64,000 bases of DNA. Source: Bifidobacterium pseudolongum subsp. globosum (GTDB lineage: Bacteria > Actinomycetota > Actinomycetes > Actinomycetales > Bifidobacteriaceae). Below the pieces are notes generated by a model. It was not told the origin of the DNA. It did no database searches and saw only the letters and a list, made by a program, of their open reading frames with translations. The DNA lies in contig NZ_RYUH01000010.1 in NCBI RefSeq assembly GCF_004155535.1, positions 348,681 through 412,680 on the forward strand, given 5' to 3'. The translations under genes and the position numbers were made by a program. This document shows positions 1 to 9,208 of the stretch, piece after piece. Each line of letters begins with the position of its first letter. Position 1 is the stretch's first letter.

Positions 1-455
1 CGCTCGCCGAATTGTGCCATCGGTTCGGGCGCAGGATGCGCACGCGCGGACATGGGCGCATCCTCAACATCGCGTCGGTCGCCGCGGCGTTGCCGGGCCC
101 CTACATGGCCATGTATTACGCGACCAAGGCGTTTGTGCGCTCATTGAGCGTGGCGCTCGCCTACGAGCTGCGCGGCACCGGCGTCACCTGCACCGTGGTG
201 TGCCCCGGTCCGGTCTCCACTGGATTCGAGAGCGCCGCCAACATGCACGGCAGGAATTTCTTCACGATGGTCAAACCGTCCACACCGCAGGCGGTCGCGC
301 GGTTCGCCTACGCCAAGATGCAGGCCGGCAGCGCACTCGCCTATTCGGGGGCGTTCGCCAAGCTGACCGCACTCGGTGTGCGCGGTGTGCCCACGCGCCT
401 TGCCGCACGGTGCGCCGCGTATATGAACGGCGGCGATCCGCACACGTCACGGTAG
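1..455 (+). CDS. Short-chain dehydrogenase/reductase, 5' end outside window
   Basis: The reading frame is open from the left edge, so the start and the Rossmann nucleotide-binding part lie upstream. About 150 residues are visible. They hold the classical SDR serine region (NIASVAA), the catalytic Tyr-x-x-x-Lys as YYATK, and the post-catalytic PGPVSTGF loop. These are typical of NAD(P)-dependent oxidoreductases. The substrate cannot be told from this part. A 19-bp perfect hairpin follows 26 bases after the stop codon. The helicase gene beyond it converges on this one. Confidence 0.85.
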   Translation, partial: LAELCHRFGRRMRTRGHGRILNIASVAAALPGPYMAMYYATKAFVRSLSVALAYELRGTGVTCTVVCPGPVSTGFESAANMHGRNFFTMVKPSTPQAVARFAYAKMQAGSALAYSGAFAKLTALGVRGVPTRLAARCAAYMNGGDPHTSR

Positions 456-481
456 ACCAGCCGCACGGCGCGGTGACATCA

Positions 482-529
482 CAACAAGGCCGTACAGCCA
501 TGTGATCGTGTGGCTGTACGGCCTTGTTG
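482..529. terminator. Perfect 19-bp hairpin between convergent genes
   Basis: The arms are 482-500 and 511-529, with a 10-base loop. They match without a mismatch. The hairpin lies between the convergent SDR and helicase genes and could end transcription from both sides. There is no clear T tract on either side. Confidence 0.75.
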
Positions 530-549
530 CGGTTCGCCGTGTCTTGGGA

Positions 550-2397
550 TTACGAGCGTGAGCGCGTGCGGAACGGCGCCGAAGCCTTGTGCTTCGTGTG
601 CCGCTTGCGGTTCGCGGCGGGGCGGCCCTTGCGGCTCGCGTCGCGTGCCTTGAGCCGGCGCTCATGGCGTTTCACGGCTTCGTCGCGCTCGTCGCGCACC
701 AGACGCTGCTCCTTGCGCTGGATGCGCTTGGCGCCGTTCTCGTAATTGCGCTTGCCCTTGCCCTGCTTCTTGTGCTTCTTCGACACCTTGCCAGCCGGTA
801 CGCCATCACGGCCCCGTTCGGCGTCATGCTGCGCTGGGTGATCGTCGCGCACACTGCGTACATCGCCGAGGAACCGCTGCGCGAACTCACGCTGCTCCTC
901 GGTGAACTGCTGCCGCTGGCTGTCGCGGCGGTCCTGCGCACGTTCGGAACGCGAACGCTTGCCGCCCTTCGGGCTGCGTGAGCGCCGCGGTTCACGCTCC
1001 GCCCCACGGTTCTCGCCTCGGCGTCCACGGCGGCGATTGCGGGACTTGCCCGGCGCGCCTTGGCGCTCGGCGCGCTTGAGCGGAGGCAGCGTCCATCCTT
1101 CGACGGGCTCCGCAGGCGTGCCCACGAGCTCGAGCACCTGCGGCGAATCAGGCTTGACCTCGAGCGGCTTGACGTCGATGCCCGCCTGATGCAGCAGTTT
1201 GCGCGCATAGCGGCGCTGGTCCGGCGTGATCACGGTGATCACGTCGCCGGCCTTGCCGGCCCGCGCCGTACGGCCGGAACGGTGCAGGAACGACTTAGGG
1301 TCGTCCGGCGGGTCGACCTGCACCACGAGTTCCACACCACTGACGTCGATGCCACGCGCGGCCACATCAGTGGCCACGAGCACGTTCACCGAACCCGATT
1401 CGAAGGCCTGCAGGTTGCGGTCACGCTGGTTCTGGTTGAGGTTGCCGTGGAGCTCGGCCGCCGGAATGCCCTGCTGGGTCAGTGATTTGGCGAGCTTCTG
1501 CGCCTGGAACTTCGTGCGCGTGAAGAGGATGCGGCGTCCGGACCCGGAGGCCAGCTTGCGCACGAGGGCGGGCTTGTCGTTGCGCGTGGTGAGAAACACA
1601 TGGTGGGTCATCAGATCGACCGCGGATGTCACCTCGTCGACGCTGTGCACCTTGGGTTCGTTGAGGAACTCGTCCACGACCTCGTCGACGCCATGGTCGA
1701 GCGTCGCGGAGAACAGCATGTGCTGGGCGTCGGGGGAAATCTGCTTGAGGATGCGGCGGATCGGTGGCAGGAAGCCCATGTCCGCCATCTCATCGGCCTC
1801 GTCGAGCACCGCGACGCGCACATCGTCCAAGGTCAGCGCGCCCTGTTCGATGAGGTCCTCCAAGCGGCCTGGACAGGCCACCACAATGTCGGCGCCGGCC
1901 TTGAGGTCGTTGATCTGTCTGCTGTACCGCACGCCACCGTACACGGTCGTCGTCGTCATGCCATACACATGGGCGAGCGGCGCCACCACATCGTTGATCT
2001 GGTTCGCCAATTCGCGCGTGGGGGCCAGGATCAGCCCACGCGGGTGTGGCGTCGCGTCGCTGTGGCGCAGAGCCTTGACGCGGTCGCGCTGCGCTTTGCG
2101 CACCGCCGAGCGGAAATCCTCCATCGAAACGCCGTCGTCGTACGTCACGTCGCCCAGACGGGTGACGAGCGGCAATGTGAAGGCGAGGGTCTTGCCCGAG
2201 CCGGTGCGGCCTCGGCCGAGCACATCACGGCCGGCAAGCGAATCCGGCAGAGTGTCCTGCTGAATGGGGAAGGCGGTTCGTTTGCCTTCGTCGGCCAGCG
2301 CATGCACAAGCGGGCCGGGCACGCCGAGTTCGGCGAACGTCATCTCAGGCTCGTCATAGTCGGCCTGTTCTTCGGAAGTCATCTGTAAATCGGGCAC
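550..2397 (-). CDS. DEAD-box ATP-dependent RNA helicase
   Basis: A 615-residue RNA helicase of the DeaD/RhlE/CshA class, expected to remodel rRNA or mRNA structure in the cytoplasm. It has a Q motif near residue 45, Walker A GRTGSGKT, the DEAD box in VLDEADEM, the SAT motif in LFSATLD, and motif VI as HRSGRTARAG. The last 200 residues or so are a low-complexity Arg/Lys-rich tail, probably for RNA binding. The start is a GTG with GAAAGG five bases upstream; an in-frame ATG six codons later has no comparable site. The exact paralogue class is not certain from sequence alone. Confidence 0.95.
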   Translation of the reverse strand: MPDLQMTSEEQADYDEPEMTFAELGVPGPLVHALADEGKRTAFPIQQDTLPDSLAGRDVLGRGRTGSGKTLAFTLPLVTRLGDVTYDDGVSMEDFRSAVRKAQRDRVKALRHSDATPHPRGLILAPTRELANQINDVVAPLAHVYGMTTTTVYGGVRYSRQINDLKAGADIVVACPGRLEDLIEQGALTLDDVRVAVLDEADEMADMGFLPPIRRILKQISPDAQHMLFSATLDHGVDEVVDEFLNEPKVHSVDEVTSAVDLMTHHVFLTTRNDKPALVRKLASGSGRRILFTRTKFQAQKLAKSLTQQGIPAAELHGNLNQNQRDRNLQAFESGSVNVLVATDVAARGIDVSGVELVVQVDPPDDPKSFLHRSGRTARAGKAGDVITVITPDQRRYARKLLHQAGIDVKPLEVKPDSPQVLELVGTPAEPVEGWTLPPLKRAERQGAPGKSRNRRRGRRGENRGAEREPRRSRSPKGGKRSRSERAQDRRDSQRQQFTEEQREFAQRFLGDVRSVRDDHPAQHDAERGRDGVPAGKVSKKHKKQGKGKRNYENGAKRIQRKEQRLVRDERDEAVKRHERRLKARDASRKGRPAANRKRHTKHKASAPFRTRSRS

Positions 2398-2422
2398 AAT
2401 GGCCTTTCATAAAAATCGTTGA

Positions 2423-2453
2423 ATAATTCGCGCGATATGCGCAAACTCGTCAA
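2423..2453 (-). promoter_or_regulatory. Possible helicase promoter
   Basis: On the minus strand a TTGACG hexamer (2448-2453) is followed, 19 bases later, by AATTAT (2423-2428), upstream of the helicase GTG. The spacing is longer than ideal, so the call is tentative. Confidence 0.35.
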
Positions 2454-2518
2454 CTATATCCGAAGGCCGCTACGAACCACACACCGCGCACAGCGGCGCC
2501 TCGGGGCGCATATACGGC

Positions 2519-2554
2519 GGCGCGCCGCGACATACGCGGATGTCGCGGCGCGCC
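2519..2554 (-). terminator. Hairpin after uracil permease gene
   Basis: A perfect 15-bp stem (arms 2519-2533 and 2540-2554, 6-base loop), very GC-rich, lies 22 bases past the permease stop codon. There is no T tract. Confidence 0.65.
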
Positions 2555-2576
2555 CGTGAGAGGGAGGACAGACCGG

Positions 2577-3941
2577 TCAGCGGTTCTGGTCGCCGTCTTC
2601 CCGGATGGGGTGCAATGGTTCGGACGGCTTGCCTTGGTCACGCACGACCGACGAGGTCTTGGGGATCGCGCCTGTCGCGCGCCCGATGGCCTTGAGGCCG
2701 TGGTACAGCACGAGCACGGCGATCGAGCCGATCGCGATGCCGTTGAACTGCACGTCGGAAAGCGCGAACTGGAAGTTGGCGATGCCGATGATCATGACGA
2801 TGGCGGCGGTCATGATGTTGAGCGGCTTGCTGAAGTCGACCTTGTTGTCCACCCAGATCTGCACGCCGATCATGCCGATCATGCCGTAGAGCAGCGTCGT
2901 GACGCCGCCGAGCACACCGGCGGGAATCGAGTTGATGACCTCGCCGAACTTGGGGCACAGCGAGAGGATGAGCGCAAAAGCGGCGGCGCACCAATACGCG
3001 GCGGTCGAATAGACCTTGGTCGCGGCCATGACGCCGATGTTCTCGCCGTATGTGGTGGTGCCGGAGCCGCCGCCGAAGCCGGCGACGGTAGTGCCGAGGC
3101 CGTCGGCGATGAGCGCGGTGCCGATCTGGTTGTCGTAGTCATGGCCGGTCATGGCGGCCACGGACTTGACATGCCCCACGTTTTCAGCGATGAGCACGAG
3201 CACGACGGGCAGGAACATCGGCAGCACGGAGAAATCAACCTGCGGCAGGTGGAATTTGGGGAAGCCGATCCACGAGGCGTCGGAGATCGCGGCGAAGTCG
3301 ACCTGTCCGCGGAAGCACGCGTACGCGTAGCCGATCAGCACGCCGATGAGGATATTGAGGCGTCCCAGCAGGCCTTTGAACAGCACGGCCACGAGCACGA
3401 CCGCCAACAGCGTGACGAGCGCGGTGTCTGGCGCCGTCTGGAAGTTGGTCCACACCGTGGGCGCCAGGTTGAAGCCGATGATCGCGACGATTGCGCCGTT
3501 GACCACAGGCGGCATGATGCGGTCGATCCATATGGCACCCGCGTATTGCACGGCCACGCCTATCAAGGCCAGAAGCACACCGGTGCACAAGATGCCGAAA
3601 CTTGCGACGGCGATGCCTTTGCCGGAGCTGTACACGGCCGTGATTGGCGCGATGAAGCCGAAGGAGGACCCGAGGTACGACGGCAGGATGTTCTTGTTGA
3701 TCAACAGGAACAGGGCCGTAGAGAATGCCGTGAAGAACAGTGTGGTGGATGGGTCGAAATGGGTGAGGATCGGCACGAGGAATGTGGCGCCGAACATGGC
3801 TACCACATGCTGCGCGCCGATCTCAATCGTGCGCGGCCAGGTGAGGCGCTCGTTGGGCTCGACGACCTCCCCCGGTCCCAAGGTCTTGCCATTGCCGTGC
3901 AGTTTCCAATGGAACATGCCCGCCATCGAAAGGTTGGTCAT
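2577..3941 (-). CDS. Uracil/xanthine permease, NCS2 family
   Basis: A polytopic membrane protein of 454 residues with about 12-14 hydrophobic segments. It most resembles the UraA-type branch of the nucleobase:cation symporter-2 family, which imports uracil with protons. The N-terminal part reads IEIGAQHVVAMFGATFLVP, as usual in this family. The reading frame extends 18 codons further upstream, but ATG 3941 is chosen because AGGAGACCTT directly precedes it. Uracil is the most likely substrate, but xanthine or another base cannot be excluded. Confidence 0.9.
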   Translation of the reverse strand: MTNLSMAGMFHWKLHGNGKTLGPGEVVEPNERLTWPRTIEIGAQHVVAMFGATFLVPILTHFDPSTTLFFTAFSTALFLLINKNILPSYLGSSFGFIAPITAVYSSGKGIAVASFGILCTGVLLALIGVAVQYAGAIWIDRIMPPVVNGAIVAIIGFNLAPTVWTNFQTAPDTALVTLLAVVLVAVLFKGLLGRLNILIGVLIGYAYACFRGQVDFAAISDASWIGFPKFHLPQVDFSVLPMFLPVVLVLIAENVGHVKSVAAMTGHDYDNQIGTALIADGLGTTVAGFGGGSGTTTYGENIGVMAATKVYSTAAYWCAAAFALILSLCPKFGEVINSIPAGVLGGVTTLLYGMIGMIGVQIWVDNKVDFSKPLNIMTAAIVMIIGIANFQFALSDVQFNGIAIGSIAVLVLYHGLKAIGRATGAIPKTSSVVRDQGKPSEPLHPIREDGDQNR

Positions 3942-3961
3942 AAGGTCTCCTTGACTGATCG

Positions 3962-4043
3962 ATACCGACTTGCTCGGTATTGTTCGCGGCGCCACGTGGA
4001 GGCAGATGCATGCGCCCTACGGAAAAACGCCATCGTCATTGTA
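3962..4043 (-). promoter_or_regulatory. Uracil permease leader: -10 box and inverted repeat
   Basis: A minus-strand TACAAT (4038-4043) is a good -10 match with no clear -35. Between it and the start lies an inverted repeat, ataccga/tcggtat (3962-3968 and 3974-3980). It could be an operator or a small leader hairpin. Confidence 0.4.
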
Positions 4044-4104
4044 AAGCCCCCACGTCACGAACCGGGCAGGAGCGTCGTTACAAAGCCCGCGATGGCGCCG
4101 TCAC

Positions 4105-4170
4105 GCCCGCAGACAACAGTGGAGCCCACATCCCGGGAACGGGATGTGGGCTCCACTGTTGTCTGCGGGC
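4105..4170. terminator. Perfect 30-bp hairpin
   Basis: The arms are 4105-4134 and 4141-4170, with a 6-base loop and no mismatch. The hairpin lies 26 bases past the stop of the YeiH-type gene and upstream of the permease promoter, so it most likely ends the yeiH-type transcript. There is no T tract. Confidence 0.75.
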
Positions 4171-4196
4171 AACCGCTCAACGGCCACCCAATCCAC

Positions 4197-5321
4197 TCAC
4201 TTCGCGGGGAAGAACACGAGTGCGAGGCCGATGCACAGCGCCACGAGGATGACCGAGGCGATGAGCGAGGCGCCGAAAGGCTTGACGCCCTTCTTCAGCG
4301 CTTTGAAGTTGACGTTGATGCCCAGCGCGGCCATGGCCATGCCGAGGAAGACCTTCGCCACATCGTTGCCAAGCACGTTGACGAACTCAGCCGTGGAGGG
4401 CCATGCCTTGAGCATGAGCGTGCCGATCGCGGCGGTCGCGATGAACCCGAGCATGAACCACGGGAACGCGACCTTGCGCTTGCCGCCGTCGGCGGGGACC
4501 TCACCGTGCTTCTTGTCCCACCAGATCGCCACGATGATCGCGACGAAGACGAGCATCAGCACACGCGAAAGCTTCATGATGTTAGCCATGGTGGCCGCAT
4601 CCACAACACCCTGCTGCGCGGCGAGCCGCTCGTTGGTGAGACCTTCGCCGGCGGCGACGGCGTGCGCGATCTCGTGCAGGGACCCGCCTGCGACGAAGCC
4701 TTCCTGGGCCTGCGTGAGGCCGAACAGCGGGAGCACGGCAATCTCGAGGAGCGCAAAGATCGTGCCCATGATTGCGACGATCGCGATGGCGGTGACCTCG
4801 TCGTTCTCCTTTTCCTCCTCACGCTTTGGTGAGACCTTGATCGAACCGGAGACGCCCATCACGGCGGCCGCGCCGCAGATGCCGGTGCCACACGCCACAA
4901 GGATGGCCATGAGCGGGTCGACCTTCATCAGCCGGCAGATGCCGTAGGTGATCAGCACGGTGACGAGCACGACGCCGGCTGCGAGCGGCAAGCACTTGGC
5001 GCCGGTGGTGAACAGCAGCTGCAGGTTCAGCTTGAAACCGAGCAGGATGATGCCCAGACGCAGGAACTTGTTGGCGATCAGGCCTGCGGCGTCCTTGACG
5101 CCCGCCTTGCGCTCGGCGTTGTCTTTCGTGTACCACGCGCGGATCGGGAACTGAACGACCATGCCGATGAGCAACGCGATGATCAGCGCGCCCAGGATCT
5201 TGAACCCGTTGAACTGCGCGAGCCACATGCCGATACCGGTGGCGGCCAAGGTGACGATGACAATCAATAGCATTTGTTTGGTGGCAATGCGTTTGCCCCA
5301 TTTGATACAAAACTCTTTCAC
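4197..5321 (-). CDS. YeiH/UPF0324 family putative sulfate exporter
   Basis: A 374-residue integral membrane protein with about ten hydrophobic segments. It carries family-typical stretches GTGICGAAAVMG, near the middle, and LHEIAHAVAAG. The family (Cons_hypoth698) is annotated as a putative anion or sulfate exporter, but this has little experimental support. The start is GTG 5321. It has no Shine-Dalgarno; instead a TTAAAT hexamer ends seven bases before it, with TTGCGT 17 bases further up, so the mRNA may be leaderless. Confidence 0.85.
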   Translation of the reverse strand: MKEFCIKWGKRIATKQMLLIVIVTLAATGIGMWLAQFNGFKILGALIIALLIGMVVQFPIRAWYTKDNAERKAGVKDAAGLIANKFLRLGIILLGFKLNLQLLFTTGAKCLPLAAGVVLVTVLITYGICRLMKVDPLMAILVACGTGICGAAAVMGVSGSIKVSPKREEEKENDEVTAIAIVAIMGTIFALLEIAVLPLFGLTQAQEGFVAGGSLHEIAHAVAAGEGLTNERLAAQQGVVDAATMANIMKLSRVLMLVFVAIIVAIWWDKKHGEVPADGGKRKVAFPWFMLGFIATAAIGTLMLKAWPSTAEFVNVLGNDVAKVFLGMAMAALGINVNFKALKKGVKPFGASLIASVILVALCIGLALVFFPAK

Positions 5322-5328
5322 ACGCCCT

Positions 5329-5357
5329 ATTTAAATACGCCGCTTGCGACCACGCAA
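5329..5357 (-). promoter_or_regulatory. Promoter of the YeiH-type gene
   Basis: A minus-strand -35 TTGCGT (5352-5357), a 17-base spacer and TTAAAT (5329-5334). The start GTG follows seven bases later, where transcription would begin. Confidence 0.5.
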
Positions 5358-5548
5358 AACACCAAGTACCACCCCAAGCCGCCAAAAGAACAGGAAAACA
5401 TTGGATTCCCAGCGTCTGACGGTATTCCCCGCTTTGCCGAAGAGCGAACAAATTTGGCACACTGTGCACTACATATACCTGATGGTTACCTGTGAGGATT
5501 GGCAGACCACTCTCAGCGAACACACGCGACTCCCCCATAAATCCTGCG

Positions 5549-5554
5549 TAAGAT
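5549..5554 (+). promoter_or_regulatory. -10 box of the small acidic protein gene
   Basis: TAAGAT lies 31 bases before the ATG and upstream of its AAAGG ribosome site. The -35 region is not clear. Confidence 0.35.
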
Positions 5555-5584
5555 GAATGTCAATGCACAAAGAAAGGCATCACA

Positions 5585-5848
5585 ATGACTGACAATACCG
5601 AAACCAATGAAGAATCCATCAACATGAACAATGGTCAGGCCAATGGTGGCTCGACATGCGGCGCTTCCTCGGATGGCGACCTCGACTTCCAGGGCCAGGC
5701 CGATCACACCGAAGCAAGCGAGCAGGCGGAAACCAAGGGCCACAAGTGTGGCTGCGGCAAGTCCGATCCCTCCAACGACTTCCCGAAGTCGCAGGAGCCC
5801 AGTGGCGACGGCACCGGCATCAAGGCCGGCGGCGAACAGGCTGAGTAA
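5585..5848 (+). CDS. Small acidic hydrophilic protein with Cys motif, unknown function
   Basis: I do not recognise this 87-residue protein. It is very acidic and low in hydrophobic residues, so it is probably disordered and cytoplasmic. Near residue 55 it has HKCGCGK, with one more Cys near residue 25, which could bind a metal. A good ribosome site (GAAAGG, 8-9 bases before the ATG) and a hairpin 37 bases after the stop support a real gene. It stands alone between a membrane transporter and an esterase. Confidence 0.7.
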   Translation: MTDNTETNEESINMNNGQANGGSTCGASSDGDLDFQGQADHTEASEQAETKGHKCGCGKSDPSNDFPKSQEPSGDGTGIKAGGEQAE

Positions 5849-5884
5849 CCAGACCCCACGCGACACACCACACACCATGCGGCT

Positions 5885-5949
5885 GTGTTGCGGCAACGAA
5901 TCACCCCCACCAGTGCGATACTGGTGGGGGTGATTCGTTGCCGCAACAC
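5885..5949. terminator. Perfect 29-bp hairpin
   Basis: The arms are 5885-5913 and 5921-5949, with a 7-base loop and no mismatch. It follows the small acidic protein gene. The right arm ends 27 bases before the esterase ATG. There is no T tract. Confidence 0.7.
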
Positions 5950-5976
5950 GGCGCTCACATAGAGAAAGGCCCCACG

Positions 5977-7053
5977 ATGCCATCCATCCCTTACCGTCTT
6001 GTCCGCTTCGACGACGAGCCGTTCGCGATCGACCCGGTCGAATTCGACCGCGGCATCGCCGAAATCGCCAGGTACTGGACCGAGATCGACGACGATCTGG
6101 CCGATACGGATCCAGACCGTGCCGCACGCATCCGCGAAGACCGCCTCCGCATCGCGAAATTCGACTATGCGCGCACGGCCTATTGGCATGACCCGGAAAG
6201 CATCGACGCGATCTGCGACATGCCATACCTGCCCGACGGCGGCTATGACGCCGAAGCCGGCGAATCGCGCGGCCATCTGCTCGACCTGTATCTGCCCCAC
6301 AGCGCCATGGTGCGTGGTGGCGCCACATTGCCGGTGTTCATCGACATCCATGGCGGAGGCTTCACGTACGGCTACAAAGAGCTCAACCGCAATTTCAACA
6401 TGCATCTGGCGGCGCTAGGATTCGCCGTGTTCTCGTTGAACTACCGGCCCGCACCGCAGACCGACCTGCGCGGCCAGCTCGCGGACGTCCAGAACGCTTT
6501 GGCATGGATCCGCGACCATGCCGACGATTGGCCCATCAGCCCGCACAACATCTTCCTGACCGGCGATTCGGCAGGCGGTGCACTCGCATGGTACACGCTG
6601 CTCATCGAGCGCAATCCCGACGCCGCCCAGGCGTTCGGCATCGCATCCCCATCGGAGCTCACCATCGCCGGCGCCACGCTCGTCAGCGGCGTGTTCGATC
6701 TGACGGAACGACCCGATGTGCCCAGCGCACGCACACAACTGGAACAGACCGTAGGCCGCGAATTCTTCGACGGCCTCGACGGCGCGATGCCGCTCGCCCC
6801 ATTCTCGGCTGCCGCGCAGACGGCATTGCCGCCACTGTACCTGCTAACGAGCAGCGACGACTTCATCCAGGCGGAGACGCTCGGGCTCGCCACGGCCCTG
6901 GCATGCGCCGGGCGTGATTTCGAACTCCACGATGTCAAGGTGGCACCGACCGAGACGCTCGGCCATGTGTTCTCCGTATGCATGAGCTGGCTCCCCGAAA
7001 GCCAGCGCGCGCTGCAGCAGATCCACGATTTCGCCTACCGCAACTGCCGGTGA
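5977..7053 (+). CDS. Alpha/beta hydrolase, HSL-type carboxylesterase
   Basis: A 358-residue cytoplasmic esterase or lipase-like enzyme of the hormone-sensitive lipase (family IV) group. It has the oxyanion-hole motif HGGG and the nucleophile elbow GDSAGG. The acid is probably in TSSDDF and the histidine in LGHVF near the C-terminus. No signal peptide is seen. The ATG is preceded by AGAAAGG; the frame runs 13 codons further upstream into the hairpin, so the longer start was rejected. The natural ester is unknown. Confidence 0.9.
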   Translation: MPSIPYRLVRFDDEPFAIDPVEFDRGIAEIARYWTEIDDDLADTDPDRAARIREDRLRIAKFDYARTAYWHDPESIDAICDMPYLPDGGYDAEAGESRGHLLDLYLPHSAMVRGGATLPVFIDIHGGGFTYGYKELNRNFNMHLAALGFAVFSLNYRPAPQTDLRGQLADVQNALAWIRDHADDWPISPHNIFLTGDSAGGALAWYTLLIERNPDAAQAFGIASPSELTIAGATLVSGVFDLTERPDVPSARTQLEQTVGREFFDGLDGAMPLAPFSAAAQTALPPLYLLTSSDDFIQAETLGLATALACAGRDFELHDVKVAPTETLGHVFSVCMSWLPESQRALQQIHDFAYRNCR

Positions 7054-7062
7054 GTCCTGATC

Positions 7063-7128
7063 CATGCACAACACGGCGGGGCCGGCGGCGAACATGTCTT
7101 CGCCGCCGGCCCCGCCGTGTTGTGCATG
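7063..7128. terminator. Perfect 30-bp hairpin between convergent genes
   Basis: The arms are 7063-7092 and 7099-7128, with a 6-base loop. It lies between the convergent esterase and ychF genes and could serve both. There is no T tract. Confidence 0.75.
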
Positions 7129-7135
7129 CACTTGG

Positions 7136-8230
7136 TTATTTGCTCACATTGAACTTGAACTCGGTGATGTCGCCGTCCTGCATCACGTAGTCCTTGCCTT
7201 CGAGGCGCAGCTTGCCCTCTTCTTTGATCTTGGCCATCGAACCGTCGGCCGCCACAAAATCGTCATAGGAGACGACCTCGGCCTTGATGAAGCCCTTTTC
7301 GAAGTCGGTGTGGATGACGCCTGCGGCCTGTGGGGCGGTCCAGCCCTTGTGGATCTGCCAGGCGCGCACCTCCTTCTCCCCTGCGGTCAGGAAGGTCTGC
7401 AGGCCGAGGATGTCGAAGCCCACGCGTGCGAGCTGGTCGAGGCCCGATTCGCTCAGGCCGGCGTCCTCGAGCATCTCGCGGGCATCGGCTTCGTCAAGCT
7501 CGGTGAGTTCCGCCTCGAACTGCGCGTTGAGGAAGATCGCCGGGGCCGGGGCAACCGAATCGGCGAGCTTCTTCTTGAACTCCTCATTGGTCAGTTCGGC
7601 GTCATCCACGTTGAACACGTAGATGAACGGCTTGGCGGTGAGCAGGTGCAGGTCGGTGATGTCGTTCTTGTCGATTTCGCCCGCCTGTGCGGCCTGGTCG
7701 ATTGTGCGCCCCGATTCGAGGATCGCCTTGGCTTTCTGCACCGCCTCCATGTAGGATGGCTCGATCTTTTTGCCGCGCAGGTCCTTTTCGAGTTTGGGCA
7801 GTGCGTTGTCGATCGTCTGCAGGTCGGCGAGGATGAGCTCGGTGTTGATTGTGTCGATGTCGTCGGCCGGGTCCACATGGCCGTTCACATGCACGATGTC
7901 GTCGTCTTCAAACGCGCGCACGACTTCGCAGATCGCGTCGGCCTCACGGATGTTGGCGAGGAACTTGTTGCCCAGGCCTTCGCCTTCGGAGGCACCTTTG
8001 ACGATGCCGGCGATGTCGACGAACGTGACGGTGGCCGGCACGATCTTCTCGGTGTGCACGAGTTCGGCGAGCACCGGCAGGCGCTTGTCAGGAAGCGGCA
8101 CCACACCGGTGTTGGGTTCGATCGTGGCGAAGGGGTAGTTTTCCGCAAGCACGTTGTTGCGGGTCAATGCGTTGAACATGGTGGATTTGCCCACGTTGGG
8201 CAATCCGACGATTCCGACAGTAAGAGACAT
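7136..8230 (-). CDS. ychF: Redox-regulated ATPase/GTPase YchF (OLA1 family)
   Basis: A 364-residue translation-associated P-loop protein of the Obg/YchF group, which prefers ATP in characterised members. The N-terminus has GLPNVGKST, the switch region [10 protein letters not shown] and [20 protein letters not shown]. The C-terminus is a TGS domain ending [15 protein letters not shown] 8230 is the start because the family begins at this point. It has no Shine-Dalgarno, but TAAGCT ends seven bases upstream, which suggests a leaderless mRNA. Confidence 0.97.
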   Translation of the reverse strand: MSLTVGIVGLPNVGKSTMFNALTRNNVLAENYPFATIEPNTGVVPLPDKRLPVLAELVHTEKIVPATVTFVDIAGIVKGASEGEGLGNKFLANIREADAICEVVRAFEDDDIVHVNGHVDPADDIDTINTELILADLQTIDNALPKLEKDLRGKKIEPSYMEAVQKAKAILESGRTIDQAAQAGEIDKNDITDLHLLTAKPFIYVFNVDDAELTNEEFKKKLADSVAPAPAIFLNAQFEAELTELDEADAREMLEDAGLSESGLDQLARVGFDILGLQTFLTAGEKEVRAWQIHKGWTAPQAAGVIHTDFEKGFIKAEVVSYDDFVAADGSMAKIKEEGKLRLEGKDYVMQDGDITEFKFNVSK

Positions 8231-8237
8231 GCGACTC

Positions 8238-8243
8238 AGCTTA
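8238..8243 (-). promoter_or_regulatory. -10-like hexamer for leaderless ychF
   Basis: TAAGCT on the minus strand, with exactly seven bases between it and the ATG and no ribosome site. Confidence 0.4.
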
Positions 8244-8311
8244 GCGCCGCCGCTCGTCAAGAGGGGCCGTGCGCGAAGCATGCGCCCGGCCCCTGTGCAA
8301 TACGTATCGCC

Positions 8312-9118
8312 TCAGCCCTGTTCGATGGCGTCGACGGCCTTGATGACGGCCCCGCGGAACGCGCTCTCCTCCAACGAGGCCACGCCCTTGATCGTGGTGC
8401 CGCCCGGCGAGCACACGGCGTCCTTCATGGCACCGGGGTGCTCGCCTTCACTCATATAGAGGGCGCCGACACCCTCGATCATCTTCGCAGCCAGACGATA
8501 TGCGGTGGCGCGCTGCAGCCCGTATTTGACACCTGCGTCACCCAACGCCTCCATGTACATCTCGGTGAAGGCGGGGGCACATCCGGCGATGCACATCGCA
8601 ATGCCCATGTGTGCGGTGTCCACGCGCTCGATCAGTGCAATCGAACCGAAAAGCTCTTCGAAACGGTTGCGCTGTTCGGGTGTGAGCGTGTCGACGTCTT
8701 CGGTGACGAGCACGCCCTTGCCCACCGCCATCGGCGTGTTGGGGATCGTGCACTGCACATGGATGAGCTCGCTCATCTCGCCAAGCATCCGCTGGAACTT
8801 CTCGAGCGTCCACCCCGCCGCGATCGATACGACGAACTTGCTTTCGTTCACCAGCGTCTGCGCGACCGGCTTCATCACCGCTTCCACCTGGTATGGCTTG
8901 ATCGCCACGACGATCACGTCGGCCGCCGCGGCGACCTCGATCGGATCGTGCACGGCGCGCGCGCCGAGCGCCTTGGTGGTGGCGACGAGCTTGTCGTAAT
9001 GCGCGGCGCACGCCACAATCCGGTCGGCGCCGACCGTGCCCGATTCGATGAGGCCGCGTGCGATCGCCTGCCCCATATTGCCAAAGCCGATGAATCCGAT
9101 GGTCGTTGAATCGGTCAT
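8312..9118 (-). CDS. proC: Pyrroline-5-carboxylate reductase
   Basis: A 268-residue NAD(P)H-dependent enzyme for the last step of proline synthesis. The N-terminus has the dinucleotide fold GFIGFGNMGQAIA. The C-terminal half has the conserved signature region KDAVCSPGGTTIKGVASLEE. Length is normal for the family. ATG 9118 follows AAAGGACG; the frame runs 26 codons further upstream without another ribosome site. It sits downstream of a proline iminopeptidase and upstream of ychF on the same strand, so two proline-related genes are adjacent. Confidence 0.97.
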   Translation of the reverse strand: MTDSTTIGFIGFGNMGQAIARGLIESGTVGADRIVACAAHYDKLVATTKALGARAVHDPIEVAAAADVIVVAIKPYQVEAVMKPVAQTLVNESKFVVSIAAGWTLEKFQRMLGEMSELIHVQCTIPNTPMAVGKGVLVTEDVDTLTPEQRNRFEELFGSIALIERVDTAHMGIAMCIAGCAPAFTEMYMEALGDAGVKYGLQRATAYRLAAKMIEGVGALYMSEGEHPGAMKDAVCSPGGTTIKGVASLEESAFRGAVIKAVDAIEQG

Positions 9119-9208
9119 GATATACGTCCTTTGCGTGCGGTTCTCCTTGGGTGGTGGCGCGGGTTCCGCCGTGCCACCACCCATGGTAAGGCACACCGCG
9201 TGAACTTG

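Noticed and set aside
2556..4832. 758-codon open frame on the plus strand
   Set aside because: It runs antisense across the permease and the YeiH-type gene and is rich in His/Asp/Arg, the usual sign of a shadow frame.
5344..5556. 70-codon plus-strand frame upstream of the small acidic protein
   Set aside because: No ribosome site, no conserved features, and it covers the promoter of the divergent YeiH-type gene.
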